Positions 24,401 through 36,790 of a stretch of DNA of 64,000 nucleotides are shown here, piece by piece. The translations under genes were made by a program, and so were the position numbers. The notes below the pieces were generated by a model. The model made no database searches. It saw only the letters and a list, made by a program, of their open reading frames with translations, and was not told where the DNA came from. The stretch comes from Sipunculus nudus (Eukaryota > Annelida > Sipuncula > Golfingiida > Sipunculidae), in NCBI GenBank assembly GCA_026874595.1, contig CM049315.1, forward strand, positions 8,306,664 through 8,370,663. The letters run 5' to 3'. Numbering within the stretch: the stretch's first letter is position 1; each line of letters opens with the position of its first letter.

Positions 24401-26600
24401 CAAGGGCTACATTAGTATAAATTTTATTTCCTGATCAGTCAAACTGTTCCCGAGATATGAGCTTGGAAAGCTGATAAAATCAAGTCCCAGAGGAGCTCTC
24501 TGGAAACGAACGCGGCAACGGCGGAGGAACCCGGTCAAAAACATAGTATCCACAAAATTTCGTTTTGGCGGGTACAAAAATACAGGTGGCTCCACCAGAA
24601 ACTAATAAAAACACTTACAAACATCAATATCCATGCAAAGAATCATGGTTATCTCCCCATTAGTTGTTCAGATACTTCAGCTTTTGTATCAAATTGTCCA
24701 TTATTCTGAGGGATACTTCGGAGTCCTATAGCTTGAAGGATATGGGTAACAGAGACCTAATTTTAAGTTTCCACAGGCACTTTTCACGGGCCTTCTTGCA
24801 TAACAAGAATGAAGATTCTAGGTCCAGTTGTTGCGATTTGTACCCTGTTGACAGATAACCACATCTTTAAAGGTATCAAAAAAAGAGAAAAAAAAATCGT
24901 AAAAATTTGAAAAAAATAGAGGTGGCGCACCCAGTCTGCAGAAACTGATGGAACAGGTCATGATCAATATGTATGCCGAAAATCATGACCATCAGTGTTG
25001 TAGTTATTGAGATACTGCAGTTTTTGTATCAAATTTTCCATTATTCTAGGGGGTAATTTGGAGCCATACAGCTTAAAGAATATGGGTAACAGAGACCTAA
25101 TTTCATGTTTCCATGGAGAATTTTCATGGGTCTCCCTGTGTGTCAAGAATGAAGATTCCAGGTCCAGTTTTAATGATTTGTGCCCTGTTAACAGATGTTC
25201 ATAACTTTTAAGGTCTCAAAAATAGAGAAAAAAATCGTAAAAAACCCGAACAAATACAGGTGGTGCCACCAGTCTGCAGAAACTGATGAAACACTCCATG
25301 ATCAATATCCATGAAAACAATTATGGTGATCTCTGCATTAGTTGTTCAGATACTTCAGCTTTTGTATCAAATTATTATTCTGAGCTGTACTTTGGAGTGC
25401 CATAGCTCAAAGGATATGGGTAACAGAGACCTAATTTCAGGTGTCCATGGAGACTTATCATGGGTCTCCCTGTGTGTCAACAATGAAGATTCTAGGTCCA
25501 GTCCTTACGATTTGTACCCTATTGACAGATAACTACATCCTGAAAGGTCTCGAAAATAGAGAAAAAAAATTGTGAAAATTTGAAAAAAAACAGGTGGCAC
25601 CACCAGTCTGCAGGTACTGATGAAACACCTCTTGATCAATATGTATGCCAAAAATCATGACCATCAGTGTTGTAGTTATTGAGATGTTGCAGTTTGTTTT
25701 TATCAAATTTTCCATTATTCTGGGGGGTTATTGGGAGCCCCCCATAGCTCAAAGGATATGGGTAACAGAGACCTTATTTCAGGTTTCCATGCAGACCTTT
25801 TATGGACCTCTCAGTGTGTCAAGAATGAAGATTCTAGGTCCAGTCTTTATGATTTGTGCCCTGTTAACAGCTGTTCACATTTTTAAATTCGTAAAAAATC
25901 GAAAAATTCAGGTGGCGCCACCAGTCTGCAGGAAGTGATGGAATATCTCATGATCAATACGTATGCCAAAAATCATGACCATCAGTCAAGTAGTTAATGA
26001 GATATTGAAGTTTTTGTATGAAATTTTTTACTTTTCTGGGGGGTACTTTTGGGCCCCATAGCTCGAAGGATATGGGTAACAGAGAACTTATTTATGGTTT
26101 CCACGGAGACTTTTAATAGGTTTCTCAGTGTGTCAAGAATGAAGATTCTAGGTCCAGCGGTTACGATTTGTGCCTTGTTAACAGATGTTCACATTTTTAA
26201 AGGTCTCAAAAATAGAGAAAAAAAATTGCAAAAAATCGAAAAATACAGGTGGCGCCACCAGTCTGCAGGAAGTATTGGAACATCTCATGAGCAATATGTA
26301 TGCCAAAAATCATGACCATCAGTCAAGTAGTTATTGAGATATTGAAGTTTTTGTATGAAATTTTTGACTTTTCTGGGGGGTACTTTGGGGCCCCATAGCT
26401 CGAAGGATATGGGTAACAGAGACCTAATTTCTGGTTTCCAAGGAGATTTTTTATGGACCTCTCAGAATCCCAAGTTACAAGGTTCTAGGTTCAGCGGTTA
26501 CGATTTGTGCTTGGTTAACGGACGGACAGACGGACGACGGACAAAGAGTGATCGCTATAGCTCAGATGACTTTCAGTCAGCTGAGCTAATGATAGGTAAG
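24401..26600 (+). repeat. Tandem ~330-bp array B, six units, ends in TCAGCTGAGCT
   Basis: Units near 24,630, 24,975, 25,300, 25,640, 25,960 and 26,290 share AGGTGG(C/T)GCCACCAGTCTGCAG, AAGGATATGGGTAACAGAGAC and AATGAAGATTCTAGGTCCAG. The end (~26,515-26,590) is a run of GGACGGACAGACGG plus CTATAGCTCAGATGACTTTC and CAGCTGAGCT. Reverse-oriented copies occur at ~27,440-27,760 and 41,930-42,835. Confidence 0.9.
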
Positions 26601-27005
26601 GATGGAAATTAGATGAGATTTGATCAGATGGGACAGGGATATCCTCAGGGTAAGATAGATAGAATATTCTGATAAAAAGTTCAGCTTAGTGTCATTAGCA
26701 ACTTTTTATATCACAATCCCTTTTTAAAATATCAATGAGCTTTTATCCTGATTAGTGCATGAGAATGATCCAAAATTATAATTGTACAATATCCATTGAT
26801 CTCCCAGCATTACTTAAAAAATTTGCATGGATTAATATCTAATAAAATGAACAAATACTGTCATCTGTCGCATCAAGATATTTCTTATAGACTGTCAAAT
26901 ATCACACTTGTATGGAAACTGATATTCATAAATTTTTAAATAAATATATTTCAAAACAGCTCCTGTCATTCTGAAGAGAGCTGGTGAAATAATAGTTTTT
27001 TTTTT
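26601..27005. other. AT-rich spacer, nothing recognised
   Basis: No frame, repeat partner or RNA signal seen. Confidence 0.5.
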
Positions 27006-27340
27006 TAGTTTAGCTGACTATAAGTAAATTGAGCTATAGCGGTGGTCTTTTGTCCGTCGGCAGTCCGTCCATGTGTTAAACTTGCACGTTTTGAAACCGT
27101 TGGACCAACAAATCTGTAATTCGGCATACTGTCAGATGTCCCAAAAATCTCCTACAGTACCGAAAATTTGGTCACTAGAACTTTGTTTCTTCGAGAAATT
27201 AAGGAAAAACTTCCATTTTCCATTAAAAACCATTGTTATACTTCAAGAATGCCCAATATGAAAACCATTTATCTGTTTTTGATCATATTTAGTATGCATA
27301 TTCTTCTGTACATTTTCTAAGTACATACAAGAAATTTGGT
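27006..27340 (+). repeat. Dispersed repeat, inverse copy at 36,480-36,790
   Basis: Shared order of CAGCTGACTATAAG, GCACGTTTTGAAACCGTTGGA, CCAAAATCTCCTAC and TTTTTGATCATATTTA in opposite orientation at the two sites. Confidence 0.8.
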
Positions 27341-27429
27341 CAGTATTGCATAATTTTTTTAAATTATTGGCCCGAACATAATGCACCTTGTAAAAAAATC
27401 AGGAAATATATTTATTCCCTTCACATAAA

Positions 27430-28780
27430 ATTGCTGAAGCTAGAGACCTTTTAGCTCAGCTGACTGAAAGTCCGTTAGCAGGGCACAAATCATAACCACT
27501 GACCCTAGAAACCTGTAACTAAATATCCAGGGAGGTCAATGAAAAATCTCCTTTGAAACCTAAAATTAATTCACTATGACCTATATCCTCCGAGCTATGG
27601 GGCTTGTAAGTACCCCCTAGAATAATTAAAAATTTGATACAAAACCTCCAGTATCTTGATAATTAATGAATGGATTGTCATGAATCGTGCCATGAATATT
27701 GACCAAGACTAGTTTTGTCATTTCCTGAAAAATGGTATCACCACCTGTATTTTTAGCGAACCTGTGAGCTTATGCGATGGTGTGGCGTCGTCAGGCGTCC
27801 GTCGTCCGGTGTCTGTAGGTTAACCTATACTATCTTGAAAACGGCAAGAATAAGCATCATCAAATTTTATGCATAAAATTAGTCATCTAAAAAACTCTAT
27901 CAGATTTTGCTTATTTTTTGGCTAACTGCATTTTCTTAGATTTTATAGGGAAAAAGCTTAAAAAGCTTCTTCTCCGAATCTGTTCAGCCAAATTGTCCAA
28001 TATTTTACAGAAATGATTTCTAGAACAATCACTCTCAAGTTTGTTCGAATGGTTTAGGTTCGGTGATTTTTGGCTGAGTTACAGGAAGTTGAACTTAGTC
28101 ATCTGTCCAAAAAAGCATACTAAAATTACAATCTCAGAAATGGCTTGACCTATCATCACCAATTTTTATGCCAATGTGGGTCACATGAGTCATATCTGAA
28201 ATTGAGGTATTGGTGGTGCCACCTGCATCGGCCTTTTTTGTACGGGGGTCATCAGTGCCCGTATCAAACTGAAGTCTACAAACAACTTCTTCTCTGAAAC
28301 CATATGGCAAAATTGTTAAATATCGCACAGAAATGATCCTAGGGTAGTGCTTTCTGAAGTTTGTTCAAATGGTCTCAGTTCAGTGACTTTTGGCTGAGTT
28401 ATGGGAAGCTGAATTTAGTCATATGCCATAACAGCTCATTTTAGCTTAGTGGCTACAAAGATCTTCTTCTCAAAAACCACTGGGCCAAATTCTTAAATTT
28501 CACACATTAATTATCCTTAGATGTTGATAATTCAAGTTTGTTCAAATGGTTTTGGTTAAGTGATTTTTGGCTGAGTTATGGGAAGCTTAACTTAGCCATT
28601 TTGCTTTATTTTCCCATATAATTATGAGTTAATAACCTGCAAAACGTTTTTTGACTGATGCCACTGAGGCCCATTTGTTTAATATTTTACAAGAATAATC
28701 CCCTAAATGATTCTTATAATAATTGTCTTTTATGGTTCCAAAGAATGAATTTTGGCTGAATTATGGCATATATCTGTGAT
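27430..28780. repeat. Array B remnant (reverse) followed by tandem array C
   Basis: 27,440-27,760 is a reversed array B unit. 27,770-28,780 has three or four diverged units with AAGTTTGTTC(G/A)AATGGTTT and GATTTTTGGCTGAGTTA(T/C)(A/G)GGAAG. No gene. Confidence 0.75.
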
Positions 28781-28784
28781 AATT

Positions 28785-31260
28785 GCGAAATGAGCCTAAC
28801 AATAACCTGTCAGGTATCTCATATATTTACAGATCTGACCCTAACAAAATCCTGCAATATATCTGTAATAGGTACAGATATGAGCAAAACAATAACCTGC
28901 CGTTGATTTGCAATAAATATATAGATATAAGCGTAACAATAACCTGCCAGGTATCTGTAATAACTGCAGATATGAGCCTAACAATATCCTGTAAGGTATC
29001 TGTAATAGGTACAGATATGAGCTAAACAATAACCTTTCAGGTATCTGTAATAAATATAGATAGGTGCCTAACAATATCCTGTCAGGTATCTGTAATAACC
29101 GCAGATATGAGCCAAAAAATAACCTCCAATATATCTGTAATTGGTACAGATATGAACCTAACAACAACCTGTCAGGTATCTGTAATAAGTATAGATATAA
29201 GCGTAACAATTACCTGCCAAGTGTCTGTAATAACTGCAGATATGAGCCTAACAATAACCTGTCGGGTATCTGTAATTAACACAGATATGAACCTAACAAT
29301 AACCTGTCCGGTATGTTATCACTACAGATATGAGCCTAACAACAACCTGTCAGGTATCTGTAATAAGTATAGATATAAGCATAACAATTACCTGCCAGTT
29401 GTCTGTAATAACTGCAGATATGAGCCTAACAATAACCTGTCAGTTATCTGTTATAATTGCTGATATGAGCCTAACAATAACCTGTCAGGTATCTGTAATA
29501 AGTATAGATATGAGCCTAACAATATCCTGTCGGGTATCAGTAATAACTGAAGATATGAGCCTAACAATAATCTGACAGGTATCTGTTATGACTACAGATA
29601 TGAGCCTAACAATAACCTGTGAGGTATCTGTAATAACTGCAGATATGAGGCTAACAATATCCTGTCAGGTATCTGTTATGACAACAGATATGAGGTTATG
29701 ACAACAGATATGAGCCTAACAGTATCCTGCCATATATATCTGTTATAATTGCTGATATGAGCCTAACAATAACCTGTCAGGTCTCTGTAATTAATACAGA
29801 TATGAGCCTAAAAATAACCTGTCAGGTATCTGTAATTATAGTCCGTTCCAGTACCCCTGTCCACCTGATTTTTCGCGATTATTTAATGTGAACCAAAGAA
29901 CGCCAAAACTGTTTGACCTTGGGGAAGAAAGAGGAAACAGCGTAATTAACTATTATGGAAATAATAGCCTACCTTATGTAATTTTCCTGTAAACAATTTA
30001 AAACCATTTTATGAGTAACTAGTCTATTCTCTAGCGACATCTTGCCACTAATCTGTTAAATGGGCATATCAGGGGATACTGATGACGTCATAATAGACGT
30101 GACGTACTAAAGAGGCACCAACATTCACGGTACCAATAATCAAGAGATTCCGACCTCTGTTTACAGCGAGAATTGTATTCTTCGTGTGCACGCGCTTCAC
30201 TGTTACGTCACATTACTTTATATCCAAATCCAAGGAGGATAAACAATGGCCGCATATTAGGGACGCCATGAACCACGGATATATATGAGACATGTCAACC
30301 AGGCCGTAAAGTAAATAATATTTATATCTTAAGTAGGTAAGGTACCAAAAATTACGCTTTTGCCTCTTTATGCCAATGGTGCAAATTTTGTTTGCCAAAT
30401 TTGTCTTATGTAGAGATAATCGCGAAAAATCAGGTGGACAGGGGTACAGGAACGGACTATAGTACAGATGTGAACCTAACAATAACCTGTCGGGGATCTG
30501 TAATAAGTATAGATATGAGCCTAACAGTAACCTGTCAGGTATCTGTTATGACTACAGATATGAGCCTAGCAATAACCTGTCAGGTATCTGTAAAAAGTAT
30601 ATCTGATATAAGCGTAACAATAACCTGTCAGGTATCTGTAATAACTGCAGATATGAGCCAAAAAATAACCTGCAATATATCTGTAATTAGTACAGATATG
30701 AGCCTAACAATATGCTGTCGGGGATCAGTAATAAGTATAGATATGAACCTATCAATAACCTGTCAGGTATCTGTAATAAGTATAGATATGAGCCTAACAA
30801 TATCCTGTCGGGTATCAGTAATAACTGAAGATATGAGCCTAACAATAATCTGACAGGTATCTGTTATGACTACAGATATGAGCCTAACAATAAGGTGTTT
30901 GGTATCTGTAATAACTGCAGATATGAGCCTAACAATATCCTGTCAGGTATCTGTAATAACCGCAGATATGAGCCTAAAAATAACCTGCAATATATCTGTA
31001 ATTAATACAGATATGAGCCTAACAATAACCTGTCAGGTATCTGTAATTAGTACAGATGTGAACCTAACAATAACCTGTCAGGTATCTGTAATAAGTATAG
31101 ATATGAGCCTAACAATAACCTGTCAGGTATCTGTTATGACTACAGATATGAGCCTAACAATAACCTGTCAGGTATCTGTAATAGGCCTCAGTATATATTT
31201 GAGTCAAACAATAACCTGTCGGGTATCTGTAATAAGTCCAGAGGTAAGCCTAACAATAAG
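28785..31260 (+). repeat. 45-bp minisatellite, ~41 units (right arm), split by a MITE
   Basis: Same unit as 19,320-20,400 in inverse orientation, interrupted at 29,841-30,457. Frames of up to 155 codons are by-products of the 45-bp period; an alternative frame (NNNLSGICNKYRYEP) is equally open. Confidence 0.9.
29841..30457. mobile_element. 617-bp MITE with ~42-bp TIRs, inserted in the minisatellite
   Basis: The left end starts GTCCGTTCCAGTACCCCTGT; the right end is its inverse (ACAGGGGTAC, one mismatch, GGAACGGAC), both continuing through CCACCTGATTTTTCGCGATTA. TATA (or TA) is duplicated at 29,837-29,840 and 30,458-30,461. Non-coding; contains a TGACGTCA at 30,083-30,090. Confidence 0.9.
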
Positions 31261-31646
31261 CTGCACTGCAAATTGCAATATAATTTTGGTCAGACAGGTG
31301 ACGGGGGGGGGGGGGGGGGGGGGCGGGTTGTGATCCTTGTAATATCGCCTACACGGTAAATGCATTGTGTCAAGTGCCTGTGATTTCATGACATCACCAC
31401 TACCGTCTTTTTGTACTGAAAAGTTAATATATAGCAAGGACAATTAGCCTTTGAAGCGGGAACATGGTCTAATATCACACGTGTCCGCCGCTTCACCGCG
31501 GTGCATGCACGTGCACCGTTCTTTTAATGCCTCTCTGCTCCACATACGTCAGCTGTGACGTAGTTCAAATATGTGCTCATACATATTAATGAGCAACTCC
31601 ATATTAGTTAGAGGTTGTTGTTAATAAGTGCTTTCCCTGTCACACC

Positions 31647-32544
31647 TTCCGCCAGAGGTCATTTCTACTCAAAACGAATCTCTTCTGTTTGGGCACTGTG
31701 GGAAGGACCGAACTACTTGACAAGTGTAGCCTGGTACCAAATTCTCTTAACACGATATTAACGGACGGACGGACGATTAACCATAACTACAGCACATATA
31801 TAACGGGTTATTTATCAGCTAATAGTCAGACGTCAGCTGAGCTAAAATTGTGGGTTCCCTTAACTTGCCGAAGCCGAAGTTCAGCCCCGTAAATATTATG
31901 CAACTATATAGTACGTCCCAGTACCCGTGTCAACAAGTTTTCTGGGATAATTTTTCATACGTTGAAAGCAGTGTAAACCTTTCTCGTCCAAAGGTTGCAG
32001 GAGCTATTCCGCCGACTACCTGCGTAAAAATAATGCCTTACCTTGTTTTGATTTTGTATGAGACAATCTAAAATATGACAAAACATTTATTTAAAACATA
32101 TTTTCTCCTTGTCTGAGAACTGATAATAAAAAAGCCAGTCAAACTTTTTTATGACGTCAGTCAATTGAAGGTGACGCGCGACCGAACACTGTGACGTCAT
32201 TGTGACGTCACTGTTCTCTAACGAACACAACGCAGCCATAGACACTGAGAGTGTACCATGGAGGAATGTACTGTCCAGCAGTGCCGATAAGACGCCAACC
32301 ATGGTATTTCAGCATAAATGAAGCAAAAGAGTCGCAAAGTAAATTCGTTTTACATGACATAGAACTACTTTACACAAAATTCAACGCATTTTAACGGACT
32401 ACATTGGCTCCTTTTCACCACTTATGTATTTCCGCTGTCAGTTCATTATTGGAGTTAGATTTTGACTCCAACAATCCCTAGACAGCAGTGTCGTACTCTT
32501 GAGAGTCCGAGTCTGCGCAGTGTGTCCCTGTCACTGACGGCGTT
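31647..32544. other. Unique or unassigned sequence with a CRE cluster
   Basis: No supported gene. Near 31,907 the text (CGTCCCAGTACCCGTGTCAAC) resembles the 29,841 MITE terminus, so a diverged relative may lie here. Confidence 0.45.
32152..32209. promoter_or_regulatory. Three perfect CRE palindromes (TGACGTCA) in 58 bp
   Basis: TGACGTCA at 32,152-32,159, 32,192-32,199 and 32,202-32,209, the last two separated by 2 bp. This matches the CREB/ATF consensus. No promoter or gene start was identified beside it. Confidence 0.45.
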
Positions 32545-32556
32545 CTCGTATTATCG

Positions 32557-34681
32557 GTTGTTACTAAAACGCGTGCACGCACACGTGCACGCAGATTTCC
32601 ACTGTTAACAAACCTACTAAAATGCGTGCGGCCCAAAGTGCGGACGGTGTACAAATGAACTTAAATCAAGCATAAATCAACTTAAATCGTGTATATTACC
32701 ACACCGTCATAGTGGGAGACATATTACAGGTCATCATACAAGTAATACCCTATTGGTTTGACTGAAAGATTCATATACTTCATATATAAGTTCATATTCT
32801 ATTTTAGTTTCATTTATTGTGTTTTTGAATAGTTTTATTGTAAATGGTAATTGAATGTGTAAAAAATACAATTTTTAAATAAAAAAATATGTATTTTATT
32901 ATGAATTCATGTTATAAGGCCTCGTGAATACCGATTCAACATACAAAATGTGTAGCTTACAGCATAAAGAGGACCAATAAATCAGTTTTATATTAATTTA
33001 AATCCTGGCTATGTTCACTTCCTGACATTTAGAACAAATTTTAAATTATTCATCTTAGTACTTATAATTTGATATTTGTTGTTTTTTTCCTAAGAGAATT
33101 AGAAATATACCCGTGGTGAACCTATGTCAAATTTTAAGTATATATAAATATATCTACCAGATATATTTTTGATATAATAATTGCAAAATAAATTTGTGTA
33201 AGATGATATGAAAACAAAGATGTACGTGCTATTTGTAAATTGTAAATGGGCATAGCCAAGCGCAGGGAAAAAATAATTCAAATATATGTTTTAAAGTAAA
33301 CAGAATGGGCTTTTACAAAATCGCCTCTTTGCGACTAGCATATACTTTTTACATTTAAAAAACAGACACATCAAATATTCTTCTTGAAATAATTAAGTGA
33401 TATAATTATTTATTTGAAAGTTAGCGACTTCCTGTTATTTTGTGTATTTTAAGTTTTTGTATTGTTGTTACTTTGGCCGAGAATGTTTGCTACAATAAAG
33501 TGTTGTGTGATACGTTTGCGTTTATTTGTTTTATTATGCAAGTTTTATGCAAGTTATTCTTGACCACTAGAATATTAGTTCCAATAACAAATAGTGATCT
33601 TCACATCAATTTCTCTAACCCTAAACATTGAATATCACCCAGAAATACGTTTAATTTGTACTTTAAGAAATTGTCTAAATACGGTTTACATGACAATCCC
33701 CCATAAATATTTACATTTAATTATAATAATGTTCACCATCCGTATGCAAGTGTGTATATATCCCTTTTTTCAAATGTTATTATTGCAGTTTTAGTTACCA
33801 TTTAGTAATTCTTTGACTCTTGATGCTGGATATAACAATTTTTTTTTTTAAATTAAACGGTACTTGAAGAAATTGTCTGATATGATTGTACATTTCACTT
33901 ATGTATTTATTATTCATAAATGGGCAAATGTGTGTTTAAAGAGGGGGTTTAAAGAGTTATTTTACTATCTTGAACGCATTATTCCAAAATTTTGTTAATC
34001 TATAATAAGGAAAGATTAATAAAATGGATAAGGCTTGAAGAGTTTTATATCCAATATATGTAATATGTATGACCAAAATGCTCAAGTAAATGCTAAAGTG
34101 CAACGTTTTCATGGCGACGTCATCAACGTTATGAATAACTTTATAAACAAAAAAAATTAAGCCGTTAAAGTCAACTAAGGAGAAAAATAAACTCTCAAGC
34201 AATACCATCTTTCATTATATAACCTTTTTTCTCTAAAAGTATACTTTCCCTTTATATTACAGAATATTTCCTTTGTTTACAATTTGCGTTAAATATTGTT
34301 AATAGGCCTTTTAAAACTCTTAAATACACATTCATCCATAATCATAGAAACAACGGGACTAACTGCAGGCGGAATACTTTAAAAAAATTAAAGATGTAAA
34401 AAAATTTTTAGATGTAACAATCCCGGAAGTATCTTGCTACAGTACAGGACCCCATGCGGTAAAACGATCGAAAACAAATTGGCTTGTAGTTGAATAATTA
34501 CTTTCATCATGCCCTTGACTATGATATTTTGATCATTTATAATTAAGTTGATTTTTGCAAAATTTAAGTTAATTTGTACACCGTCCGCACCCAGGGCCGC
34601 ACGCGTTTTAGCATATTTTTAAACAGTGTGAATCTGCGTGCACGCGCGCGTGCACGCATGCGTGCAGCGTTTTAGTAACAA
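32557..34681. mobile_element. Non-autonomous TIR element, 2.1 kb, 12-bp target duplication
   Basis: Ends GTTGTTACTAAAACGC and GCGTTTTAGTAACAA. TIRs of ~130 bp include GTGCACGC palindromes and a GTGCGGACGGTGTACAAAT-type inner part. CTCGTATTATCG flanks both sides (32,545-32,556 and 34,682-34,693). The interior is very AT-rich without a gene. Duplication size suggests a MULE-related or similar superfamily. Confidence 0.85.
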
Positions 34682-34693
34682 CTCGTATTATCG

Positions 34694-35030
34694 CCCATGT
34701 TTACCGCAACCCAGCTGTAGCTGAAGCGTCATTAGCAACGACAGCTAATAAATCAAATACAGACAATTATAACATTCATCTAGTTTATGCACCAACCGGG
34801 GGGGGGGGGGTGGCATATGGAAAGCCTGCCAGTAGTGGCCCAGCTGAGCCAAGGCAAGGTGCCTGGAGTGGGTTACATAACACAAGTGAAGGCTGTACTA
34901 CTAGGCGGGCTTGATGTAAACAACACTTGACATGGTGTATGAAAACTGGAATGAAAGCTACGTACTCTTTTCGATCAATTCCTTTGAAATTTCAGATTTT
35001 AGAAGATAACATCCTTATGTATATATGCTG
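34694..35030. other. Short unique stretch with a poly-G run
   Basis: Poly-G near 34,798-34,810. No gene seen. Confidence 0.5.
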
Positions 35031-36200
35031 TGAAAAATAGAATGCGGGTAGTCGACAAGCGACTACGTGTATCCGCCCAAATCAGAGTGGAACGGGTGAA
35101 GTGAGGCATGGATTGAGTGGCAAGGGGAAACAGAGTGAAGTGTTGCATATTAGCATGGATGTCCGCAGCCGAAAAGTGTATGTAGGTTGCGCCACCTACC
35201 ACAAAATCCAGAAAGCTGTCCAAGTTGTATACATATGCAAAATGTAAGGCAGATAAGTCAAACCACTACATGTATATGAGTGATTTAAGCCCGTGGCAGA
35301 CGACCAGACGTACGCTGTGCAAAAATGGTTGCAGGTGGGGCCACCAGTTTTGCGTATGATGAAGAGCTATGTGTTATCTATACACATGCAAAATTTTGGC
35401 CCAATCGGTCAAACGGTTCCCGAGATATGAACTTGGATGTTTGCAGCGTAAATGTGAATGTAGGTGGCGCCACCTGTCCTAAAATCAAGAGAGCTCTCCA
35501 GGATGTATAAACCCGCAAAATTTAAGGCAGATATGTCAAACCACTGCCAAGATATGAGTGATTTTATCCCACGGCAGACAAACAGACGGATGCTGTGCAA
35601 AAATGGTGGTAGGTGGCACCACCAGTTTTGTGTATGATAAAGAGCTACGTGAGATCTATACACATGCAAAATTTTGGCCCAATCGGTCAAACGGTTCCTG
35701 AGACATGAGCTTGGATGTCTGCAGCGTAAACGTGTATGTAGGTTGCGTCACCTGTCATAAAAATCAAGTAAGCTATCCAGGATGTATACGCATAATTCAG
35801 GTTAATTAGTCAAACGACTGCAGAGATATGAGTGATTTTAACCCAAGGCAGACGAGCAGATGGACACTGTGCAAACATGGTTGCAGGTGGCGCCACCATT
35901 TTTTGTGTATGTTATAAAGCTATCCAAGGGCTACATTTGTACAATTTTTTTTTTCCTTATCGGTCAAACGGTTCCTGAGTTATATGTGGGTTTATGGTTG
36001 GAAACAGACGCACAAATGGACTGAAAGGTCAGAGGTCAACGCCAATTGGTTAGGCACCAGTTCACATGTGACCCGATAATTGGTGTAAGTTTCGGAAAAT
36101 CCGTCCAGTAGTCTCAGAGGAGTTCTCCGGAAACGAAGGCGGTGGCGGAACCCGATCAAAAACATAGTATCCGCAAAACTTCATTTTGGCGGATACAATT
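35031..36200 (+). repeat. Second copy of tandem array A
   Basis: Starts TAGAATGCGGGTAGTCGACA, like 22,975, and follows the same order of words, with palindromes at 35,463 and 35,886. Its far end (CTCAGAGGAGTTCTCCGGAAACG ... TTTTGGCGGATACAATT) matches the end of the first copy (24,490-24,575), so the array behaves as one mobile unit. Confidence 0.85.
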
Positions 36201-36479
36201 AAATCATCAGTGTTTACAGCGGAAAAACGTGCCGTGGCCAAAGTTGGACAAATTTTCAGGTATTTATTTATGGTAATAACTTTTTGAAAATTCATATCTA
36301 ATTTTAGGTTAACACTTGAATCTTGATTAAATAAAGTTATATCACTGAAAAAAATTCTCCAGCTTAAGCAATCCTCATAATAAGTGAGTAATAACATTAA
36401 GTGAGTAATAATATTTTTATTGCATTATGTTTGGACACATAACATCAAAACAAAAGGCAATACTGACTTAATTTATTGT

Positions 36480-36790
36480 ATGTAAATAGAAAATGTATAA
36501 AAGAAGTAGGCATATTAAATATGATCAAAAACAGATCAGTGGTTTTGATATTAGGAAAGTGTAACAATGGCCTTTTATGGAAAAATGGAGGTTTTCCTTA
36601 ATATCTCGAAATAACGAAGTGCTACTGATCCAACTTTCGGTATGGTAGGAGATTTTGGGGACATTTAACTGTATGCAAAATTTTGGATTCATTAATCCAA
36701 CGGTTTCAAAACGTGCCCTGTTAACGGACGGACGGACGCTCAAAGGACCACGACTATAGCTTATATAACTTATAGTCAGCTGAGCTAAAA
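36480..36790 (-). repeat. Dispersed repeat, inverse of 27,006-27,340
   Basis: See 27,006-27,340. Ends in AGTCAGCTGAGCTAAAAATG. Confidence 0.8.

Larger units (their letters stand above)
18769..31646. mobile_element. Large inverted-repeat (foldback-like) structure, 12.9 kb
   Basis: The left arm (18,769-20,400) and right arm (28,785-31,646) are inverted copies. Outer shared words are GGAAAGCACTTA, TATGGAGT(C/T)GCTCATTAATATG, GACCATGTTCCCGCTTCAAA and TGATGTCATGAAAT; a 45-bp minisatellite forms the inner part of each arm. The enclosed 8.4 kb holds a GATAAG tract and tandem arrays, with no transposase. No clean target duplication was found. It could be one element or two related copies in opposite orientation. 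Confidence 0.6.

Noticed and set aside
23070-26612. Multiple 60-97-codon frames in arrays A and B
   Set aside because: They repeat with the array units, shift frame between units and lack motifs.
19320-31260. Long frames in the 45-bp satellite as genes
   Set aside because: Two frames are open in the same DNA, no start context or splice signals exist, and openness follows from the period.
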